Assembly: GCF_900099905.1 (NCBI RefSeq)
Contig: NZ_FNEE01000001.1
Coordinates: 731,091 to 795,090, forward strand
Length of the DNA: 64,000 nt
Direction: 5' to 3'
Source: Mesorhizobium muleiense
GTDB lineage: Bacteria; Pseudomonadota; Alphaproteobacteria; Rhizobiales; Rhizobiaceae
Shown: positions 57,648 through 64,000 of the stretch, in pieces
Numbering within the stretch: the stretch's first letter is position 1
Layout of the letters: each line of letters begins with the position of its first letter
Position numbers and translations under genes: made by a program
The notes under the pieces: generated by a model
Told to the model about the DNA's origin: nothing
What the model saw: the letters and a program-made list of their open reading frames with translations, nothing else
The model's database searches: none

Positions 57648-59801
57648 ATGGACGACAAAAACAAGAAATTCCCGCGCCAAAAGGGTCCGGGCAAGACCGG
57701 CCCGAAACCGTCGGGCCCGCGTGGTCGCGATGTCGCTGCCGGCAAGGGCGGCAAGCCGTCCTTCGGCGCGAAAAAACCTTACGCGCCGCGTGGTGACCGC
57801 CCGCTGGCCGACGGCGAGCGGCCGAAGCGCGACTTCAAGAGTGGCGATAGGCCGTTCAGCAAAGGACCACGGCCCGACGGCAAGCCCTATGAAAAGCGCG
57901 AGGGGCCGCGCAAGCCATACGCCCCGCGCGGCGACCGCCCGATGGCGGCTGACAGCGAGCGGCCGAAGCGCGATTTCAAGGCTGGCGACCGGCCGTTCAG
58001 CAAGGGGCCGCGTCCGGAAGGCAAGCCTTACGAGAAGCGCGAAGGGCCGCGAAAACCGTACGCGCCGCGCGGCGACCGGCCAATGGCAGCTGACGGCGAG
58101 CGGCCGAAGCGCGACTTCAAAAGCGGCGACCGGCCGTTCAGCAAGGGGCCGCGTCCGGAAGGCAAGCCTTATGAAAAGCGCGAGGGGCCGCGCAAGCCAT
58201 ACGCGCCGCGCGGCGACCGGCCGGCGGCTGCCGAAGGCGAGCGCAGCGAAAGGCGCTTCGACCGTCCCAAGGGAGACTTCAGCGATCGCCCAAAACGCGA
58301 CTTCGGCGATCGGCCCAAGCGCGATTTTGCCGGTGATCGGCCCCAAGGGGCATCGGGCGGCTTCAAACCGCGCCCGCGTCCCGCCGAAGCGACGGAAGAG
58401 GCTGGTGAGCGCATTGCCAAGCGGCTGGCCCGCGCCGGTCTTGCCTCGCGTCGCGATGCCGAGGAGCTGATCGCGGCCGGCCGCGTCAAGGTTAATGGAA
58501 GGGTGCTGTCCTCGCCGGCCTTCAATGTGATGCCTGGCGACATCATCCATCTCGACGGCATGGAGATCCCGCCGATCGAGCGCACCCGGCTGTTCCTGTT
58601 CCACAAGCCGGCCGGCGTCGTCACCACCAATCGTGATCCCGAGGGCCGCAAGACCGTCTTCGACGTGCTGCCGGCCGACCTGCCGCGGCTGATGACCATC
58701 GGCCGGCTAGACATCAACACCGAAGGCCTGCTGCTGCTCACCAATGACGGCGGGCTGGCGCGCGTGCTCGAACTGCCGGCGACCGGCTGGCTCAGGCGCT
58801 ACCGCGTGCGCGTCCACGGCAAGGTCGAGGAAAGTGCGCTCGCCGGCTTGCGCGAAGGCATCGCCGTCGACGGCGTCTTCTATGGCGCCATCGAGGCGAC
58901 GCTCGACCGCGAGCAAGGCACCAACGCCTGGCTGACGCTTGGCCTGCGCGAAGGCAAGAACCGCGAGGTCAGGAACATACTGGGCTCGCTTGGTCTCGAC
59001 GTAACGCGACTGATCCGCATTTCCTACGGACCGTTCCAGCTCGACGACCTGCCGGAGGGCCATGTGCTGGAGATCAAGGGCCGGGTGCTGCGTGACCAGC
59101 TCGGCGAACGCCTGGTCGAGGAGTCCGGCGCCAATTTCGACGCTGACATCACCAAGCCGTTTTCCAACAGGCCGGTGCGGCGCGAAGCGGTGCGCGAAGA
59201 GGAACCTGAGCGGCCGAAATTCACCCGCGACGGCGAACGCCGTCCGATCGGCGAAGGCGGATTGATCAAGAACCGCAAGCGCCGCGAAGGCAGCCGCGAC
59301 GAGGCGCTGGGCAAGCTGTCGACAAGTCCCGGCAGAAGCTTCGGGCCGGAAAAGAGCTTTGGTGAGCGCGGCCCTAGATCAGAACGCAGCGGGCCCGAAC
59401 GCGGCGGCTTTGCCGATCGCGGCCCCAAATCTGAACGTAGCGGGCCGGGCGGCTTCGGCGGCAAACCGGGCGGCGGGAAAAAGTCCGAACGCGAGCAGCG
59501 CCCGATCGAGCCGCCGGGCCAGCGCAAGGCCAATGTCTGGATGGCGCCCGGCGCGCGGCCGATCGGCAAGGGCAGGGCGGACGCCGATGCCGGCAGGGCG
59601 GCCGAAGCCAAGGAACGCAAGGCCTCGTTCAAGCCGTCTTATGGCAAGCCCGCCCATGGAAAACCGGGAGGGGGAAAACCCGGAGGCGCAAAGACGTTCG
59701 GCAAGCCGCGTGGTGCCGAGGGTGGCGGTGCCAAAGGCGGCGACCGGCCGCGCAGCGGCCCCAAGGGATCCAGGGGAGGCAATGCGGATCGTCGGCGGTG
59801 A
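57648..59801 (+). CDS. 23S rRNA pseudouridine synthase with repeat tails (RluB-like)
   Basis: 717 residues from ATG at 57648. Residues about 42-190 are three near-perfect 47-residue repeats, unit KPYAPRGDRPMAADGERPKRDF followed by KSGDRPFSKGPRPEGKPYEKREGPR (given in two parts). An S4 domain (IAKRLARAGLASRRDAEELI) is near 245 and the RsuA/RluB catalytic Asp is in GRLDINTEGL near 355. A long Arg/Gly/Lys-rich tail follows to the end. The family core is about 250 residues; the repeats and tail are the unusual part and may bind RNA. Confidence 0.9.
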   Translation: MDDKNKKFPRQKGPGKTGPKPSGPRGRDVAAGKGGKPSFGAKKPYAPRGDRPLADGERPKRDFKSGDRPFSKGPRPDGKPYEKREGPRKPYAPRGDRPMAADSERPKRDFKAGDRPFSKGPRPEGKPYEKREGPRKPYAPRGDRPMAADGERPKRDFKSGDRPFSKGPRPEGKPYEKREGPRKPYAPRGDRPAAAEGERSERRFDRPKGDFSDRPKRDFGDRPKRDFAGDRPQGASGGFKPRPRPAEATEEAGERIAKRLARAGLASRRDAEELIAAGRVKVNGRVLSSPAFNVMPGDIIHLDGMEIPPIERTRLFLFHKPAGVVTTNRDPEGRKTVFDVLPADLPRLMTIGRLDINTEGLLLLTNDGGLARVLELPATGWLRRYRVRVHGKVEESALAGLREGIAVDGVFYGAIEATLDREQGTNAWLTLGLREGKNREVRNILGSLGLDVTRLIRISYGPFQLDDLPEGHVLEIKGRVLRDQLGERLVEESGANFDADITKPFSNRPVRREAVREEEPERPKFTRDGERRPIGEGGLIKNRKRREGSRDEALGKLSTSPGRSFGPEKSFGERGPRSERSGPERGGFADRGPKSERSGPGGFGGKPGGGKKSEREQRPIEPPGQRKANVWMAPGARPIGKGRADADAGRAAEAKERKASFKPSYGKPAHGKPGGGKPGGAKTFGKPRGAEGGGAKGGDRPRSGPKGSRGGNADRRR

Positions 59802-60336
59802 GTTTCGCGGGCGTCCGCTGGCGACGCCCCGCTCAAGCGCCATCCGCCCGACCACCGACCGCACCCGCGAGGCTGTCTTCAACGTGCTGGCGCATCGTTT
59901 CCCCGATAGGCTGGTCGGCGCGCGGGTGCTCGACCTGTTCGCCGGCACCGGCGCGTTCGGCCTCGAGGCGCTGTCGCGCGGCGCGTCTTATGGCGTCTTC
60001 ATCGAAGAATCGGCGGAAGGGCGCGGCCTGATCCGCACCAATGTCGAGGGCTTCGGCCTCACCGGGCGTACCAAGATATTCCGTCGCGACGCTACGGCGC
60101 TGGGCGAGGCGGGCACGATGGCCGCGTTCGGCCTGGTGTTCGCCGACCCGCCCTATGGCAAGGGCCTGGGTGAGCGTGCCTTGCGCTCGGCCAAGGCCGG
60201 CGGCTGGCTCGCCCCCGGCGCGCTCTGCGTCGTCGAGGAGGCGGCAGCGGCGCCGTTCGAGGCAGGGCCGGGCTTTTCAGTTGTCGACGAGCGCAGCTAT
60301 GGCGAGACGGTTATCCGCTTTATCGAGGTTGGATGA
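59782..60336 (+). CDS. rsmD: 16S rRNA (guanine966-N2)-methyltransferase
   Basis: 184 residues from MRIVGGEFRGRPL, overlapping the pseudouridine synthase by 20 bases; GGGGAGG for it lies inside that gene. SAM loop LDLFAGTGAFGLEAL near residue 48 and the DPPY motif ADPPYGKGL near 121 fit RsmD. It methylates 16S rRNA and is coupled to the upstream gene. Confidence 0.92.
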   Translation: MRIVGGEFRGRPLATPRSSAIRPTTDRTREAVFNVLAHRFPDRLVGARVLDLFAGTGAFGLEALSRGASYGVFIEESAEGRGLIRTNVEGFGLTGRTKIFRRDATALGEAGTMAAFGLVFADPPYGKGLGERALRSAKAGGWLAPGALCVVEEAAAAPFEAGPGFSVVDERSYGETVIRFIEVG

Positions 60337-60346
60337 GTAGCGTCTT

Positions 60347-60533
60347 CCCTTCTCCCCTTGTGGGAGAAGGTGGCCGAGCGAAGCTCGGTCGGATGAGGGG
60401 TGTTGGAAGGATCTCTACCTTGAAGAGGCAAGTGCTTAAAATCGCTAGATATTTTTATGCCGCACTCCGTCCAGCACCCCTCATCCGTCTCGGCGCTGCG
60501 CGCCGATCCACCTTCTCCCACAAGGGGAGAAGG
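60347..60533. repeat. Long palindromic intergenic repeat, type A
   Basis: A 187-base copy of the type A family, framed by CCCTTCTCCCCTTGTGGGAG and CCTTCTCCCACAAGGGGAGA. It lies between rsmD and the first M16 gene. Confidence 0.85.
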
Positions 60534-60626
60534 GTTGGCGCAGCGCCTTCAAAATGACGAACAAATCAATTTGCCTGTGGCGATACCCCCGCCTATCGTC
60601 CCACCCCATGACAACCGGAGTCGTTA

Positions 60627-61991
60627 ATGACATCTCAGGCTGACTGGCTGCGCGGAACGCTTTTTGCGCTGGCTGTCGTGATGACCGGCCCGGTTCTGGC
60701 CGACAACAAGCCGGACGACGGCAAGGTGACGAATTTCCTGCTCGACAACGGCATGGAGGTCGTTGTCATCCCCGATCGCCGCGCACCGATCGTCACTCAT
60801 ATGGTGTGGTACAAAGTCGGCAGCGCCGATGAGCCGCCGGGCAAGTCCGGCATCGCCCATTTCTTCGAGCATCTGATGTTCAAGGCGACGACCAACCATG
60901 CGGCCGGCGCGTTCGACCGCGCCGTCTCCGCCATCGGCGGTTCGAACAACGCTTTCACCTCCTATGACTACACCGCCTTTTACGAGACGGTGGTGCCGCA
61001 GGCGCTCGAGCAGATGATGGATTTCGAGGCCGATCGCATGCGCAACCTCATCCTCAACGACGACGTCATCGCCACCGAGCGCGACGTCATCCTCGAGGAA
61101 CGCCGCTCGCGCATCGACAGCAATCCGCAGGCAGTGCTCGGCGAGGAGGTCGACGCCACGCTCTGGCAGAACCAGCCCTATCGCATTCCGGTGATCGGCT
61201 GGATGCAGGAGATGGAGAAGCTGAACCGCGCCGACGCCAAGGCTTTCTACGACAAATATTATACGCCCAACAACGCCGTGCTGGTGGTGGCTGGCGATGT
61301 CGAGCCGCAGGCGGTCAAGGCGCTGGCCGAAAAGACCTATGGCAAGGTCGCGCGTGGTCCAGACCTGCCGCCGCGCATCCGTCCGGTCGAACCCGAACAG
61401 AACACCAGGCGCACGGTGACGCTGGCTGACGCGCGTGTCAGCGTGCCGAATTTTTCGACGCAATGGGTGGTTCCCTCCTATCACACCGCGAAGCCGGGCG
61501 AAGCGGAAGCGCTGGACCTGCTGGCGGAGATCCTCGGCGGCGGCAGCCGCAGCCGGCTGTACCAGCAGCTTGTGGTCAAGCAAGGCATTGCCGCCGAGGC
61601 CGGCGCCTTTTTCCAGGGCACCATGCTCGATGCCACCAACTTCACCGTCTATGGCGCGCCGCGCGGCGACGCCAAGCTGGCCGATGTCCAGGCGGCGGTC
61701 GAGGCCGAGGTCGCCCGCATCGCCAGCGAGGGCGTCACATCGGGCGAGTTGGAGAAGGCCAAGGATCGTTTCGTCCGCTCGATGATCTTCGCCCGCGACA
61801 AGCAGGATTCGATGGCCAACATCTACGGCGCGACGCTCGCCACCGGCGGCAACGTCAGGGATGTCGAGGAATGGCCGGGCCGCATCCGCAAGGTCACCGC
61901 CGACGAAGTCAGGCAGGTTGCGGCGCGCTATCTCAATCTCAACCATTCGACATCAGGCTATCTCTTGCCGCAGACACAGGCAGGGAATTGA
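60627..61991 (+). CDS. M16 zinc peptidase (catalytic subunit)
   Basis: 454 residues with an N-terminal signal ([17 protein letters not shown]) and the inverzincin motif HFFEHLMF near residue 77, with the second-site Glu downstream. It is the processing-peptidase (pitrilysin) fold. It forms a heterodimer-like pair with the next gene, 3 bases away, which lacks the metal site. Periplasmic or membrane-attached; substrate unknown. Confidence 0.92.
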   Translation: MTSQADWLRGTLFALAVVMTGPVLADNKPDDGKVTNFLLDNGMEVVVIPDRRAPIVTHMVWYKVGSADEPPGKSGIAHFFEHLMFKATTNHAAGAFDRAVSAIGGSNNAFTSYDYTAFYETVVPQALEQMMDFEADRMRNLILNDDVIATERDVILEERRSRIDSNPQAVLGEEVDATLWQNQPYRIPVIGWMQEMEKLNRADAKAFYDKYYTPNNAVLVVAGDVEPQAVKALAEKTYGKVARGPDLPPRIRPVEPEQNTRRTVTLADARVSVPNFSTQWVVPSYHTAKPGEAEALDLLAEILGGGSRSRLYQQLVVKQGIAAEAGAFFQGTMLDATNFTVYGAPRGDAKLADVQAAVEAEVARIASEGVTSGELEKAKDRFVRSMIFARDKQDSMANIYGATLATGGNVRDVEEWPGRIRKVTADEVRQVAARYLNLNHSTSGYLLPQTQAGN

Positions 61992-61994
61992 TCG

Positions 61995-63503
61995 ATGAGG
62001 GACCAGCATAGCCGCGACTTCCCTTCTCCCCTTGTGGGAGAAGGTGGCCTCGCGAAGCGAGGTCGGATGAGGGGTGTTCCAGCTTCGCACCGACGGCCCT
62101 TCCAACACCCCTCAACCGTCTTGGCGCTGCGCGCCAATCCACCTTCTCCCACAAGGGGAGAAGGGAGAGCCGCGCGTGTTGCCACCCAATTGGTTACCCT
62201 GATCCTCTCCCTCGTCTTCCTCGTCCTGCCGGCGCTTTCCGCTCGTGCGGCCATGAGCATCCAGGAGGTGACGTCGTCAAAGGGCATCACCGCCTGGCTG
62301 GTGGAGGACTATTCCGTACCGCTCGTCGCCATCCGCTTTGCCTTCGACGGCGGCACGACGCAGGATCCCGCGGGAAAGGTGGGCCTTGCCAATCTGATGA
62401 GCGGCCTGTTCGACGAGGGCGCCGGCAATCTCGACAGCGAGGCCTTCCAGATCAAGCTCGACGACGTCGGCGCCGAGATGAACTTCGAAGCGGCGCGCGA
62501 CGGCATCTATGGCTCGATGCGCATGCTTGCCGAGCAGCGCGACGCGGCGTTCGACCTGTTGCGGCTGGCGGTCACCGAGCCGCGTTTCGACCAGGCGCCA
62601 ATCGACCGCATTCGCGCGCAAGTGCTGTCCGGCATCATCGCCAACGAGCTTGACCCGGACACACTCGCCCAGCGCAAATGGCTGGAGGCACTATACGGCA
62701 CCCATCCCTATGCGCGGCCCGAAGAGGGCACCAGGCAAAGCATCGCCACCATCACGCCGGACGATCTCATCGCCTTTCACAAGGCGAATTTTGCTCGTGA
62801 TGGCCTGCATGTGGCGGTGGTCGGTGCCATCGATGCCGAGACGTTGAAGAAAAAGCTCGATCTGGTCTTCGGCGGCCTGCCGCAACATCAGGCGCTCAGC
62901 GCGGTCGCCGATGTCGATCCGAAACTCAACCAGCAGCTCGAGGTCAATTACGACCAGCCCCAGACATCGCTGCAACTCGCCTATCCCGGCGTCGAGCGGA
63001 GTGCGCCGGATTTCTTCGCCGCGGTTCTGATGAACGAGATCCTCGGCGGCAGCGCCTTCACCTCGCGGCTGTTCGAAGAGGTGCGTGAAAAACGCGGCCT
63101 GGCCTACAGCGTCAGTTCCGACCTGGTCGACCACCAGCACGCCAACGCCCTGGCCATCACTACGTCGACCCGCGCGGATCGGGCGGCCGAGACTTTGGCT
63201 GTGGTGCGCGAGGTGGTGAAGCGCATGGCCCAGGAAGGGCCGACCGAAGCGGAACTGGCGGCGACCAAGAAATACTTGATCGGCGCCTACGCCATCAACA
63301 ATCTGAACTCCTCCGGCGCCATCGCCGCGACGCTGCTCGAGCTGCAGCTCGACAAGCTCGGCAGCGACTATATGCAGCGCCGCGCCGCCCTCATCAACGC
63401 GGTGACGCTGGATCAGGTCAAGGCGGCGGCGAAAAAGCTGCTTTCCGCCGAGCCGGCCATCATGGTCGTCGGGCCGAAGCACGGCGAGGCCAAGGAGGAA
63501 TGA
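61995..63503 (+). CDS. M16-like peptidase subunit without metal site, with repeat-derived insert
   Basis: 502 residues. AGGGAA and a start follow the previous stop by 3 bases. Residues about 10-57 are translated from a type A palindromic repeat (62021-62166), in frame; residues about 65-87 are then a signal-like segment (TLILSLVFLVLPALSARA). The M16 fold follows but lacks HxxEH, as usual for the non-catalytic partner. A TTG at 62190 could start a normal-length protein without the insert, but no good ribosome site is there. Confidence 0.88.
   Translation: MRDQHSRDFPSPLVGEGGLAKRGRMRGVPASHRRPFQHPSTVLALRANPPSPTRGEGRAARVATQLVTLILSLVFLVLPALSARAAMSIQEVTSSKGITAWLVEDYSVPLVAIRFAFDGGTTQDPAGKVGLANLMSGLFDEGAGNLDSEAFQIKLDDVGAEMNFEAARDGIYGSMRMLAEQRDAAFDLLRLAVTEPRFDQAPIDRIRAQVLSGIIANELDPDTLAQRKWLEALYGTHPYARPEEGTRQSIATITPDDLIAFHKANFARDGLHVAVVGAIDAETLKKKLDLVFGGLPQHQALSAVADVDPKLNQQLEVNYDQPQTSLQLAYPGVERSAPDFFAAVLMNEILGGSAFTSRLFEEVREKRGLAYSVSSDLVDHQHANALAITTSTRADRAAETLAVVREVVKRMAQEGPTEAELAATKKYLIGAYAINNLNSSGAIAATLLELQLDKLGSDYMQRRAALINAVTLDQVKAAAKKLLSAEPAIMVVGPKHGEAKEE
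62021..62166. repeat. Type A palindromic repeat inside the M16 gene
   Basis: 146 bases framed by CCCTTCTCCCCTTGTGGGAG and CCTTCTCCCACAAGGGGAGA. It is the same family as 31228, 35702 and 60347 but lies inside an open reading frame. Its translation is open in the gene's frame. Confidence 0.9.
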
Positions 63504-63505
63504 AC

Positions 63506-63540
63506 CCAAATGGGGGGCAGGGCCAAATGAGGGGCAGGGG
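63506..63540. repeat. Tandem repeat at patatin ribosome site
   Basis: CCAAATG-G/A-GGGGCAGGG occurs twice in a row, and the second copy carries the GAGGGGCAGGGG just before the ATG at 63541. Confidence 0.6.
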
Positions 63541-64000
63541 ATGAGCCCGAGCTTCGGCATCGCCTTCGGCGGCGGCGGCGCGCGCGGGCTGGCGCATATC
63601 CATGTCATCGAGGTGCTGGACGAGCTGGGTATAAGGCCGGTCGCCATATCAGGCTCATCGATCGGCGCCATCATGGGCGCCGGCATGGCTTCGGGCATGG
63701 CCGGCAGCGACATTCACCACTACATGCGCTCGATCCTCGGCCGCCGCGCCGAAGTGGCGGCGCGCATGTGGCGGGCGCGGCCAGGCACCTTTGCCGAGGC
63801 GCTGCAGGGCGGGCTGGGTGTCACCCAGTTCAATGTCGAGCGCATCCTCAAGGCATTCATGCCCGACGCCATACCCGAAAGCTTCGCCGAGCTGAAAATA
63901 CCGTTGAAGGTGACGGCAACGGATTTCTTCGGCCATAAGCTCGCCGTGCTGCGCGACGGCGACCTGCATTCAGCGCTTGCCGCCTCGGCGGCTATTCCCG
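63541..64000 (+). CDS. Patatin-like phospholipase, cut by window end
   Basis: At least 153 residues from MSPSFGIAFGGGGARG. The oxyanion Gly-rich loop GGGGARG is near residue 10 and the nucleophile elbow ISGSSIGAIMG near 40, as in bacterial patatins (RssA-like). The catalytic Asp would lie beyond the end of the window. It should hydrolyse lipids as a Ser-Asp dyad enzyme. Confidence 0.88.
   Translation, partial: MSPSFGIAFGGGGARGLAHIHVIEVLDELGIRPVAISGSSIGAIMGAGMASGMAGSDIHHYMRSILGRRAEVAARMWRARPGTFAEALQGGLGVTQFNVERILKAFMPDAIPESFAELKIPLKVTATDFFGHKLAVLRDGDLHSALAASAAIP

Overview
The window looks like chromosomal DNA from a Mesorhizobium-type alphaproteobacterium (Rhizobiales). The evidence is high GC, gene families and order typical of that group (an aapJQMP amino-acid transporter, a CIRCE-controlled groESL, ppk-ppx, FumC, a GGAAC-N16-CGTT stress promoter), and several families of short palindromic intergenic repeats. 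The genus is inferred from gene content, not from a database match. No phage, complete insertion sequence, CRISPR array, rRNA or tRNA was recognised.

Layout. 1-4000: an ECF sigma factor and a DUF4142 exported protein that share a promoter motif, an HPP-CBS membrane protein, and cystathionine beta-lyase. 4.3-8.7 kb: aapJQMP. 8.9-10.4 kb: a CHCC zinc-ribbon protein with an FAD monooxygenase. 10.7-14.5 kb: ppk-ppx. 14.5-17.1 kb: two DoxX paralogues and fumC. 17.2-18.7 kb: a NIPSNAP protein divergent from a TetR regulator. 18.7-23.2 kb: small exported, stress and hypothetical genes, a Tat-exported phosphoesterase, CsbD, a cold-shock protein and a YkgJ-type protein. 23.3-27.8 kb: an amidohydrolase, a LysE exporter, an OsmC/NTF2 pair divergent from TetR, and an orphan HicB. 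28-30.2 kb: groESL. 30.3-32.2 kb: a MarR-GNAT fusion and an AraC/GyrI regulator. 32.4-35.6 kb: a cobalamin riboswitch followed by an ABC uptake operon whose permease is frameshifted. 36-38.7 kb: a PAS/GAF/GGDEF/EAL protein. 38.8-44.4 kb: a CAP protein, TetR/SDR and HxlR/GST divergent pairs, a low-GC orphan and a DUF2189 protein. 44.7-49.7 kb: a Tad/VWA protein, a HAD hydrolase with ribF, and an HdeD-like protein. 50-53 kb: an esterase, a MipA-like porin and a RES-Xre toxin-antitoxin pair. 53-60.3 kb: ileS, a lipoprotein, tadA, a pseudouridine synthase and rsmD. 60.6-64 kb: two M16 peptidases and a patatin cut by the window end.

Most genes are housekeeping or ordinary accessory genes. I do not see a clearly new multi-gene system. 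The most unusual features are: (i) a ~146-bp palindromic repeat read in frame inside the N-terminus of the second M16 protein; (ii) a two-part palindromic repeat found four times, two copies lying directly before ppk and the pseudouridine synthase; (iii) a near-identical GGGAAC-N16-CRTCCAA promoter before the ECF sigma gene and its DUF4142 neighbour; (iv) a GroES with a 19-residue C-terminal extension that looks like stop-codon loss; (v) the frameshifted riboswitch-controlled permease; and (vi) a RES toxin with Cys where Ser is expected.
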